Origin: Nannocystis punicea
GTDB taxonomy: Bacteria > Myxococcota_A > Polyangia > Nannocystales > Nannocystaceae
NCBI RefSeq assembly: GCF_026965555.1
Contig: NZ_CP114040.1
Span: forward strand, 1,426,001-1,490,000
Reading direction: 5' to 3'
DNA: 64,000 nt
A program made the position numbers and the translations under genes. The notes below the pieces were generated by a model. It was not told the DNA's origin, did not search any database, and worked only from the letters and a program-made list of their open reading frames with translations. Of the stretch, positions 41,694 through 49,619 are shown one piece after another; positions within the stretch are counted from its first letter, which is position 1, and each line of letters begins with the position of its first letter.

Positions 41694-43799
41694 TCACTCG
41701 GGCACGCGGTACTGGAAGCTGTCGCTGTTGAACAGGGCGATCAGCAGCTCGCTGAACGCGCCGCCGCTCTCGTCGTAGGCGGTCTCCATCGCCACGAGGG
41801 TGCAGCCGTCGTGCATGGTCTCCTCGCGGCCGGCGAAGAAGCGGAAGGCCTGGCGCATGAAGCAGCGCTTGGCGTACTTCGAGCCGGCGAGGCGCTGGCT
41901 GAGGTCGATCGCGCTGGTGACCGCGCCGTCGAGCTCGGGCGCCGGCATGTTGGCGAGCACGCTGGTGCCGTTCGGCGGGCCGCCGTGATCCTCGACGCGG
42001 AGGAAGCCGGCGTGGTTGTAGATCTCGAACGGGTAGCCGAGCGGGTTCATCATCTGGTGGCAACCGCTGCAGTACGCGTCGGCGTCGATCTGCTCGGAGA
42101 TCCGCTGGCGCGCCGACTGCTCGCGCGACTCCTCGGACAGCATGGCGTCGACGTTGAGCGGCAGGTCCGGGATGTCCTGGCACAGCAGCTCCTCGCGGAT
42201 CCACTTGCCGCGGTGGACCAGGTTGGGGTCGTTCTCGAACGACAGCGAGTGCGCGCCGAGCCACGCCGGGTGGGTCAGCACGCCCGACCGCTCGCCCTCC
42301 GGCAGCTCCTTCCAGCGGGCCTCGCGGGTCTGCGGGGTCACGGTCGGGACGTTGTAGACGCGGTTCATCTCGGCGGTCGACTTCCAGATCGAGGTCTCGC
42401 CCTCCTGATAGCCGCCGGTGGCCGGGGTGTAGAACATCCGCGAGGTCAGCAATTGCGTGTAGACGTCCTGGTCGCCGGCGATGATTCGCGCGATCATGTC
42501 GTCGAGCTGGGTGACGAGGGTGTTCTCGTAGCCGTAGATGCCGGAGACCGTGTTCTGGTAGCTGAACTCGACGATGCCGCCCATCCACCCCGAGGTCTTG
42601 GCGACCTCGACCTTCTCCGGCTTGTCGGCGAGGCCGCCGTAGCCGAGCCACTCGCGGAAGAAGGCGCGCACGCCGGTGGCCATCCAGTACTCGCCCTGGT
42701 TCTCCCACCAGCGCCCGTCGTGCGGCTCGAGCAGGAGGTCGCGGCGCTCCTCGTCGAGGCCGCCGAAGTGCGCGCGGACCAGGTTGGCGACCACCTCGGG
42801 GTCCTTGATCGTGCCGTCGGCGGCGGCGTCGAGGAAGTCGCCGAGGTCGCCGTCGATGTCGCCCTTGGTGAAGCCGGCCTCGTAGTTGCGATTGACGCTC
42901 GGGGTGCCGGCGGGGGCCCGCGTCAGCGCGTAGGCGATCGACTGCGCCAGCTCCCAGTCGCCGAGCCGCAGGCGGCCGTGCTCGTCGGGCTCGCCCGCGC
43001 CGAGCTCCGGCCGGTGCAGCGCGGCGGTGGTCATCCACGCGGCGGCGGCGATCCGCTTGATCGTCGCCGGCCGCGACTCGACGCCGCCCTCGGCCGCCAG
43101 CACCGACTGCGCGAACTCGCGGAGCGACGCGAATTGCTCGTCGCTCGCCGGGCGGTACACCGATCCGTATTCGAGGTAGCGGCGGACGAAGTAATCGACG
43201 CACTCGGGCGAGGGGGCGGCGTCATTCAGGAAGCACTGGCACTCGGGATCTTCGATCACCGTGCGCACGCGGCCGGCGTCCCACTTGCCGATCGTCCACG
43301 AGGTGCCCGAGCCGCCGACGACGTCGAGGTAGAGCGACAGGACGCTGGGGTCGAGCGCCTCGCCGTCGCTGTAGGTCGAATAGCGGTGAGCGGCCCGCGG
43401 GTACAGCGGGTTGTTGGCGAGGTTGGTGCCGGTCCAGCTGCCGACGCTGCGCGTCCACTCCTGCCGGTCGAGCAGCCGGACGTCGGCGGGCGGCAGGGCC
43501 GGGCGGTCGTCGCATGTGAACAGGGCGTTCTGATCGAGCGCGTTGCCGGACGGCTCGCCCGGGGGCTCGCCGGTGTCGCCGGTGTCGCCGGTGTCACCCG
43601 TCGCGCTGGTCCCGCTCGACGTCGGTCCCGGGCCGCTGGCGCCGGTGGTCGGGACGTCGGTGCCCGTGGCCGTGCCGGTGCTCGCGTCGGCGGTCGTGCC
43701 CGGGCCGCCGTCGCTCGCGACATCGCCGCCCTGCGGGCAGCCGAGCGCGACGAGCACCGGCAAGAGGAGCGATCGCTGGATCGTCGACAAGTTGCGCAC
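41694..43799 (-). CDS. DUF1592/DUF1588/DUF1585 lipoprotein, c-type haem motif
   Basis: The product has 701 residues. Signal region 'LLLPVLVALGCPQGG' (lipobox), a Thr/Gly/Ser linker of about 65 residues, then the series of planctomycete-type domains: DUF1592-like in the middle, DUF1588 with 'HRGKWIREELLCQDIPDLP' and a CxxCH motif in 'YCSGCHQMMNPLGY', and DUF1585 at the end ('KRCFMRQAFRFFAGRE'). The CSGCH sequence could bind one haem c. First gene of an operon with the DUF1552 gene. Electron transfer or polymer degradation has been proposed for such pairs; not shown here. Confidence 0.92.
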   Translation of the reverse strand: MRNLSTIQRSLLLPVLVALGCPQGGDVASDGGPGTTADASTGTATGTDVPTTGASGPGPTSSGTSATGDTGDTGDTGEPPGEPSGNALDQNALFTCDDRPALPPADVRLLDRQEWTRSVGSWTGTNLANNPLYPRAAHRYSTYSDGEALDPSVLSLYLDVVGGSGTSWTIGKWDAGRVRTVIEDPECQCFLNDAAPSPECVDYFVRRYLEYGSVYRPASDEQFASLREFAQSVLAAEGGVESRPATIKRIAAAAWMTTAALHRPELGAGEPDEHGRLRLGDWELAQSIAYALTRAPAGTPSVNRNYEAGFTKGDIDGDLGDFLDAAADGTIKDPEVVANLVRAHFGGLDEERRDLLLEPHDGRWWENQGEYWMATGVRAFFREWLGYGGLADKPEKVEVAKTSGWMGGIVEFSYQNTVSGIYGYENTLVTQLDDMIARIIAGDQDVYTQLLTSRMFYTPATGGYQEGETSIWKSTAEMNRVYNVPTVTPQTREARWKELPEGERSGVLTHPAWLGAHSLSFENDPNLVHRGKWIREELLCQDIPDLPLNVDAMLSEESREQSARQRISEQIDADAYCSGCHQMMNPLGYPFEIYNHAGFLRVEDHGGPPNGTSVLANMPAPELDGAVTSAIDLSQRLAGSKYAKRCFMRQAFRFFAGREETMHDGCTLVAMETAYDESGGAFSELLIALFNSDSFQYRVPE

Positions 43800-44196
43800 G
43801 AAAGCGACATTATCACGCGAGCCCGCGCGTGAACGGCGGAGCGGCGCGCGAGGCCGGGAGTTTTGCCGAGGGTCGCGATTCCCGTGGGCGAGATGCTGAG
43901 GGCAACGCCGCGCGGGGCGGCGTACTTGATGACCTCTGCGCGCGAGCGAGTGCCCACATTCGCGGCGCGGCCGCGCGCGTCGGGATACGCGAGAGAGGGC
44001 GAATGTATCGAGCTGATGTCAACATGTCATGCCGCGACGTGAGGGGAGGCCATCGGAAATCGGCTGCCGGGTCATTCGACGGTGATCCGCGAACATGGGG
44101 GACGGAATCGCGCATGTGGCCGAACGCCGCGGTCGGCGGCATCACACGCGGCTTCCCAGTCCGGCCGTCGCCGCGTATCTTTGCAGGCGCCTCCGC
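43800..44196. other. Divergent intergenic region, edge of effector island
   Basis: This 397-bp gap lies between the DUF1588 gene and the plus-strand DUF2169 gene. It is less GC-rich than most intergenic DNA in the window, and marks the left edge of the effector cassette. No direct repeat, tRNA or integrase trace was recognised at this edge. Promoters for both genes must lie here. Confidence 0.5.
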
Positions 44197-45234
44197 ATGA
44201 CCCAGATCGAGAACCTGTCACCGTTCGCCGCGACCAGCTTGCCGTCGCTCGGCTTTGACGATCAGCGGCTCGTGGTCGTCGTGGTCGCAGGGCGGTTCTA
44301 CATGCCACTGCCTGGCTCGGACGCGCCCGACGAGCCGGTGTTGGCCCATGAGCAACGGCCGGTTCCGCTCGCCGACGAATACTGGGGGATGCCTGGCGCC
44401 TCGAGCTTGCGGTGTGAAGGTCAAACCACCCATATCAGGCCCGGTACGGACATCTATGTCGAGGGGCTGGCATGGGCTCCGGGCGGCCGACCGACCGAGT
44501 GCGCCACGGTCAGTGTATCGGTCGGCCCTTGTCACAAGGTCGCAACGGTGTTCGGAGATCGCGTTTGGCGTTCCGGGGTGGGTTCACCGGCGGTCTCCAG
44601 TCCGCTGCCCTTCACATCCGTACCTTTGGTCTACGAGCGTTGCTTCGGCGGCGCTCCGGGCAACGTCACCGGTTCGGCAGCGCTCGCGTCTGAACGGAAC
44701 CCTGTCGGTCAGGGGCTCTACCTGCGGGCGAAGGATGCGATCGACCAGCCCTTGCCAAATATCGAGGACCCCCGCCAACAGATCGGGTCGCTGGCCGATC
44801 ATCCTCGACCGTCGGGTTTCGGCCCCATTTCTCGTCATTGGCGACCGCGTCGCGATTATGCTGGCACTTATGATGATGCATGGTGCCGGATGCGAGCACC
44901 ATTGTGGCCGAAGGACGTGGACCCTCGGCTGATGAACGCGGCGGCTTCGGGGCTCGTGGCTAATCCGGCGCTGAAAGGGGGAGAGGTGGTGCGGCTGTTG
45001 GGCATGCACCCCGACGGCGCGATCATGTTTTCCTTGCCACGATTGGCCCTGCAAGCTAAATTCATGATGCGGCGCGGGAGCAGCCGGATGCGCATGCAAC
45101 TCGACGGCATACGGCTCGAGCCTGAAGATGGTAGCTTCACACTCTATTGGCGGGCTGCGATGGCAGTTGAGCCGGATCCTTTTGAACTTGAACACATTGT
45201 GGTTCGGCAACTCGATGCGTGGGAGCGGGGATGA
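44197..45234 (+). CDS. DUF2169 protein (T6SS effector chaperone, TecT-like)
   Basis: The product has 345 residues with the hallmarks of DUF2169: 'LVYERCFGG', 'NPVGQG', 'PSGFGPISRHWRPRRDYAGT' and 'LWPKDVDPRLMNAA'. DUF2169 proteins act as adaptors or chaperones that load PAAR-linked effectors onto type VI secretion spikes (TecT of Pseudomonas aeruginosa is the studied case). No signal peptide, as expected for a cytoplasmic chaperone. Codons are less GC-biased than in neighbours. It overlaps the next gene by ATGA (45231-45234). ATG 44197 chosen over an upstream in-frame ATG at 44095. Confidence 0.92.
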   Translation: MTQIENLSPFAATSLPSLGFDDQRLVVVVVAGRFYMPLPGSDAPDEPVLAHEQRPVPLADEYWGMPGASSLRCEGQTTHIRPGTDIYVEGLAWAPGGRPTECATVSVSVGPCHKVATVFGDRVWRSGVGSPAVSSPLPFTSVPLVYERCFGGAPGNVTGSAALASERNPVGQGLYLRAKDAIDQPLPNIEDPRQQIGSLADHPRPSGFGPISRHWRPRRDYAGTYDDAWCRMRAPLWPKDVDPRLMNAAASGLVANPALKGGEVVRLLGMHPDGAIMFSLPRLALQAKFMMRRGSSRMRMQLDGIRLEPEDGSFTLYWRAAMAVEPDPFELEHIVVRQLDAWERG

Positions 45235-46304
45235 TGGCAACCGAGGCCCGTGTGATCGCTTATGGCATGGCTTGCCCGCTGGGGCTCCGCGCGGACGCTG
45301 CACTGGCGGCCATGTATGCCGGCGTCAACCGGTTCACCGAGTCCGAGATGGTGCTCGACGCTACAGGCGAGCCCGTCCGGGCCTCATTGTTTCGCCGGCT
45401 TGCGCAAGTGCTGTCGCGCACCGAGCGGGCAGAATTTTGGGCCCGGCGCGCGTTCAGCGAGGTCGTTCCCACGCTCGTCTCGTCAGGGATAAGTGCCGTC
45501 CCTTGTTTCGTCGCTTCGCCGCAGCTTGGTCTCGGGCCGGCGGTCGACCTGAGGGTCGTCCATCGAAGTCTCACGGATGTCGCGCGGCGTGGCGGTGGAA
45601 CTCTGGCGCTCGAATGGCACACGTCGAGCCCGGCGGCCACAGGACGAGCAGGCGCGTTCATCGCCTTGCACGCGGCTCTCGAGTTGCTCGCACGCGGCGG
45701 GTGCCCCTTGGTGTTGGTGGGAGCGTTCGACTCCTGCGTCGATCCCGCCACGTTGCGAGCTCTGAGCGACGCGAACCGTTTGCTTGGCCGTCGCAACCCG
45801 GACGGCTTGCTGCCCGGCGAGGGCGCGGCTTTCGTGGTGTTGACGCGGGCACACCAGGGTTCGAGCGTCCCGGCGCTCGGGCATGTGACGAACTGCGCCC
45901 TAGCCCGTGAACCGCATCCACGAGGGCTAGGCGGACCTTACGTGGCCGCTGGGCTCACGGACATTCTGCGAGAGTTGCGGCAGGAACGCCGCGACCGGGT
46001 GGATGTCGTGATCTCGGCCCAGACAGGCGAGGGGTGCTACGGACGCGGGTTCTCGTACGCGTACTTGCGCAATACGGCCCTGATGCCGGAACCCCTCTGC
46101 GTCAGTACTCTTGGAGCATCGCTCGGGGACGCGGGCGCCGGGGCGGGCGCCATGGCGCTTGTCGTCGCGGTCGCAGGGCTGCAAGCTGGACCTGTGCCCG
46201 GCCGCCCGCCCCGGCATCGCTCGGCGCTCGTCTACGGCGAGTCCGACGATGGAGCGGTGGGAGGGTGTATCATCGAGACTGTGGCTCAGGGGAGGCGAAG
46301 ATGA
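45231..46304 (+). CDS. Thiolase-fold protein lacking catalytic Cys (co-TecT-like)
   Basis: The product has 357 residues with a beta-ketoacyl-synthase/thiolase-like layout: 'VIAYGMACPLGLRADAALAA' at the start, a nucleophile-elbow-like segment 'SSPAATGRAGAFIALHAALE', 'VLVGAFDSCVD', 'GLLPGEGAAFVVL' and 'TLGASLGDAGAGAGAMAL'. The Cys expected at the elbow is absent, so it is unlikely to condense acyl chains. In DUF2169/PAAR effector clusters a protein of this kind works with the chaperone (co-TecT in the published system). It overlaps both neighbours by 4 bp ATGA junctions, so expression is coupled. Confidence 0.8.
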   Translation: MMATEARVIAYGMACPLGLRADAALAAMYAGVNRFTESEMVLDATGEPVRASLFRRLAQVLSRTERAEFWARRAFSEVVPTLVSSGISAVPCFVASPQLGLGPAVDLRVVHRSLTDVARRGGGTLALEWHTSSPAATGRAGAFIALHAALELLARGGCPLVLVGAFDSCVDPATLRALSDANRLLGRRNPDGLLPGEGAAFVVLTRAHQGSSVPALGHVTNCALAREPHPRGLGGPYVAAGLTDILRELRQERRDRVDVVISAQTGEGCYGRGFSYAYLRNTALMPEPLCVSTLGASLGDAGAGAGAMALVVAVAGLQAGPVPGRPPRHRSALVYGESDDGAVGGCIIETVAQGRRR

Positions 46305-47473
46305 GCGAAGTTCACGCCAACGGCCGATCGATTTTACACAAGGGCGACGGGCTCACGCAGATCTCAGGGCCGCCCGACGTCTGCAAGACTCCGTCGCCGG
46401 GCGGGCCCGTCCCGATCCCCTATCCCAACATCGCCATGGACAGCGATCTGGCCCAGGCTACCAAGGCGGTGAAGATCGGCGGCAATCCGGTCGCTCACGA
46501 GGGCTCGAACCTCCGCACCAGCACAGGCGACGAGGCTGGCACCGCGGGTGGCGGCATCATGTCTTCCAAGACAAAGGGCAAGCTCACCTTCGGGTCCTCC
46601 AGTATCGACGTGAAATTCGAGGGCAAGGGCGTCGCGCGGTTCATGGATGTGACGCACCACAACGGCAACACTTTCAATACGTCGCTCGTCGCCAAAGGTG
46701 AGGTGGGCTATGGCGACGATCCAATCGACGGGGAAGAATGTATCATCTGCGAGGAGGCCAAGAGCAAACACAAGTTGGTGCCGGCCGACGACGTGGTGAA
46801 GAAAGCCAACGACTTGCGCGCGGCGCTGCAGGACAAGAATGGCGCCTTCGCGAAAGCGTTCGTGACGAAATCGGGATCGGCGACGCCGCTCAAAAAAGGA
46901 GTCATGATCGGAGTCTTGTCATGTCAATGCGAGGCTCGCAAGCAGTACGCAGGGTTGGCGGGTGGAAAATACGACGACGGTCAGTATAAATTGTCGGCGG
47001 ACGCGTTCGAGGTCGAGGCGGGCAACTTGGGGCTGGTTCCGGTGGTGACCATGCCGACTCCACCCCCGAGAACTGGATTTGCCTCGCCCACTGGACCGAG
47101 CGGTTTTGGCACCATTTCCGAACCTCAATGGAGCGATACCCTGCAGCGAGTCGCGGAGGCTCACAACGAGCGTGGTCGGGGCAATCCACCGCTCTTTTGC
47201 GCCGCGCCCAAGATGATTCAGAAGTGCCTCGCGGATGGTCACAAGCCGGGGACTCTGATCGAGATCTGGGTCTCAATGAAGAGTGACTCGACAGTGGCTG
47301 TGTCATCCATCTTCGGACTGGTGGCTGATCGCTCTACCACTCCACCGACCGTTTCCGGAGAGTGGATGAAGAACAAGGAGTTCGGCGACGGAGACACGGT
47401 GCCGTCCTGCACTACTTGCCAGGTTATTTGCACCGGGATGGTATGTAGGCTAGGACAACCCCCTTGCCCCTGA
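46301..47473 (+). CDS. DUF4150 PAAR-like T6SS effector with deaminase-like C-terminus
   Basis: The product has 390 residues. Residues 1-135 are a DUF4150/PAAR-like domain ('CKTPSPGGPVPIPYPNIA', 'GNPVAHEGSN', 'GDEAGTAGGGIMSS', 'FEGKGVARFMDVTHHN'), which would cap the VgrG spike. After a Cys-rich middle ('ECIICEEAKSKH', 'LSCQC'), the end resembles the YwqJ-type nucleic-acid deaminase toxins: 'GNPPLFCAAPKMI' (C300) and 'VPSCTTCQ' (C370, C373) would be the zinc ligands. The Glu usually found two residues after the first ligand is Ala302 here. GGAGG lies 5 bases before the ATG. No signal peptide. The target is inference. Confidence 0.75.
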   Translation: MSEVHANGRSILHKGDGLTQISGPPDVCKTPSPGGPVPIPYPNIAMDSDLAQATKAVKIGGNPVAHEGSNLRTSTGDEAGTAGGGIMSSKTKGKLTFGSSSIDVKFEGKGVARFMDVTHHNGNTFNTSLVAKGEVGYGDDPIDGEECIICEEAKSKHKLVPADDVVKKANDLRAALQDKNGAFAKAFVTKSGSATPLKKGVMIGVLSCQCEARKQYAGLAGGKYDDGQYKLSADAFEVEAGNLGLVPVVTMPTPPPRTGFASPTGPSGFGTISEPQWSDTLQRVAEAHNERGRGNPPLFCAAPKMIQKCLADGHKPGTLIEIWVSMKSDSTVAVSSIFGLVADRSTTPPTVSGEWMKNKEFGDGDTVPSCTTCQVICTGMVCRLGQPPCP

Positions 47474-47480
47474 GAGCACC

Positions 47481-48227
47481 ATGCGAGACCTCATTCAATT
47501 CCTCGCTGCCTACCAACCCAAGTATGCAGAAATTGTCCGGGGTTATCCAGAATCTCGGATCGCGCAGCTCGAGCACGCCCTGGGCCGGTCGGTGCCGAAT
47601 GCTTATCGTGACTTCTTGGCCACTGCGGCGGCGAACCTCGGCTTTCGTGTCGACGAGGTCACCTTCGACCTTGACGAGGTCATCGAGCTCGCGGAGTTCA
47701 AGCGGGATACGATGCCCGCGCATATCTATCCGATCGCGGTCAACGACGTGCAGCCGATGTCGGACTACTATTTGGACGTCTCCAGGGCGCCGCGCGCGGG
47801 CGATGGTAGGGTGGTCAGCTTCCCGTCCGGGAGCCTGTCCTTCGGCCAGGGGCGCGACGAATATTCGAGCTTGCGAGACATGCTCTTCGCCACCGGCTTC
47901 CGCGAGGTCCGAATGCTGACGCTGCCGTGTCGAGAGTCCGTAACATGGTCGTCCGCCGACTTCGCGGAGCCTCGCCAGGCTCCTCGTCGGGGCGAACTCG
48001 ACAGGATCCTCTCACAACTGGGATTGGGCAGGCTCGGGGTCACCAGCGAGGCCAATGCGCTTCATGAGCGTGGTGATTGTGCGGCGATCGTCTACGAGTT
48101 GCCGGAGTCGCCGGCGTTCATGGTCTTCATCGCGGGTGAGCAGCCCGAAGCGGTCGGCAGGGTCGCAGAGGCGCTCTGCGACGGATTGCGAGGTCACGGC
48201 AAACGCAGAGCATTGCCGCCTCCGTGA
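47481..48227 (+). CDS. SUKH (SMI1/KNR4) immunity protein
   Basis: The product has 248 residues. The N-terminal 'SRIAQLEHALGRSVPNAYRDFL' with a following acidic strand ('VDEVTFDLDEVIELAEF') is the SUKH superfamily entry motif, the commonest immunity fold next to polymorphic toxins. The C-terminal third ('GLGRLGVTSEANALHERGDC', 'AFMVFIAGE') is an extra domain. It begins 7 bp after the effector stop, consistent with an effector-immunity pair. Cytoplasmic. That it protects against the adjacent effector is inferred from gene order. Confidence 0.82.
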   Translation: MRDLIQFLAAYQPKYAEIVRGYPESRIAQLEHALGRSVPNAYRDFLATAAANLGFRVDEVTFDLDEVIELAEFKRDTMPAHIYPIAVNDVQPMSDYYLDVSRAPRAGDGRVVSFPSGSLSFGQGRDEYSSLRDMLFATGFREVRMLTLPCRESVTWSSADFAEPRQAPRRGELDRILSQLGLGRLGVTSEANALHERGDCAAIVYELPESPAFMVFIAGEQPEAVGRVAEALCDGLRGHGKRRALPPP

Positions 48228-48387
48228 GCTGTCCTTCGCCTCCGGCACGTTCGGGAGCCCGTGGTCGTGCGAGGATATGGGACGGAGGCTCGGGAGCGCG
48301 CGCGCCGGTGTGATGACCTCCGCATCGACCGACCGCAACCTCGGGCAGGTGCCTGCGCGCGGCTCGGGTATGGTCGCGTCCCCCGAC

Positions 48388-49380
48388 ATGATGGAAGAAG
48401 CACCGACCGTCGCCGAGCTGCGCGCCCAGAACGAGGAACTTCGCGGGCGGATCGCCCGGCTCGAGCGCGAGGCGGCCGAGGCGAGGCAGGCGAACGAGGA
48501 GCGGCTCAAGCTCGCGGCGGCGCTCGAGAACATCTACCGCGGGGTGCCCGACCTGTTCTTTCAGCTGCGGCTCGACGGCACGATCACGCACTACCTCGCC
48601 AGCCCGACGAGCCCGCTGTACGTGCCGCCCGAGGTGTTTTTGGACAAGCGCATGCAGGAGGTGCTGCCGCCCGCGGTCGGGGCCCAGTTCGTGGCGGCGT
48701 TCCGCGAGGCGGAGGGCCCTGCGGGCAAGGCTCGGCTCGAGTACATGCTCGAGTTCGACGGCCTCAGCGAGTGGTACGAGGCGCGGGTCATCCGCATCGG
48801 CGCGGACGACCTGATCATCGTCGTCCGCAACATCACCGAGCAGCAGCGCGACCGCGAGGCGGTGCTGCGCCTCAACGCCGAGCTGGAGGAGCGCGTGCGC
48901 GAGCGGACGGCCGAGCTCGAGGTCGCGGCGGCCGAGCACGTCGGGCTGCAGCAGCAGGTGATCGAGGCCCAGCGGGCGACGCTGCTGGCGCTGTCGACCC
49001 CGCTGGTGCCGATCGCCCGCCACGTGGTGGCGGTGCCGCTGGTCGGCGACGTCGACGCCGATCGCGCGGGCCGTCTGCTCGAGGCGATCCTCGAGGGAGT
49101 GCAGGCGCGGCGGGCGGCGTTCGTGCTGCTCGACGTCACCGGGGTGCCGCGGGTCGACGAGGTCGCGGCGCGGGCGCTGGCGGACGTCGTCCGCGCGGTG
49201 CGGCTGCTCGGCGCGGAGATGGTGCTGACGGGCATCAAGCCGGAGGTCGCGCGCGTGCTGGTCGAGCTCGGGGCGGACTTCGGCGGGGCGCGGACGCTGC
49301 CCAGCCTCGAGCACGGGATCGCCCACGCCATGCAGTCGACGGCGGGGGCCCAGCGGCGCTCGATCGGCGCGCGCCCGTGA
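48388..49380 (+). CDS. RsbR-like PAS-STAS regulator
   Basis: The product has about 330 residues. An N-terminal coiled coil ('VAELRAQNEELRGRIARLER') is followed by a PAS domain at about residues 50-160 ('GVPDLFFQLRLDGTI', 'VVRNITEQQRDREAVLR'), a second coiled coil, and a STAS domain of the RsbR kind ('VPLVGDVDADRAGRLLEAIL', 'LLDVTGVPRVDEVAARAL', 'GAEMVLTGI'). The Thr of 'DVTGVP' corresponds to the phosphorylated region of RsbR-type stressosome proteins. Starts at 48370, 48388 or 48391 are possible. No kinase gene follows; other stressosome parts must be elsewhere. Confidence 0.85.
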   Translation: MMEEAPTVAELRAQNEELRGRIARLEREAAEARQANEERLKLAAALENIYRGVPDLFFQLRLDGTITHYLASPTSPLYVPPEVFLDKRMQEVLPPAVGAQFVAAFREAEGPAGKARLEYMLEFDGLSEWYEARVIRIGADDLIIVVRNITEQQRDREAVLRLNAELEERVRERTAELEVAAAEHVGLQQQVIEAQRATLLALSTPLVPIARHVVAVPLVGDVDADRAGRLLEAILEGVQARRAAFVLLDVTGVPRVDEVAARALADVVRAVRLLGAEMVLTGIKPEVARVLVELGADFGGARTLPSLEHGIAHAMQSTAGAQRRSIGARP

Positions 49381-49619
49381 CGAGGAGCGGCGCTGGCCGG
49401 GCGAGCACGCGGTGAACTGACGACAATCCCGCGCCGGCCGGTCGAGTCTCGCCGGTGGCCTCGCCACGAGGTACGAGCATTGGCTCGCATAGCACCGACG
49501 CGGCTGCGTGCAAGGGCCCAGAGCGCGCAGGAAAAGGGGGTCCGCGGCCCCGTGCCGACGTCGGCGGCGCGGCGGGTGGTGAGTGGAAATATTCGCAGGG
49601 CGATCGTGGTTCGACGCTC

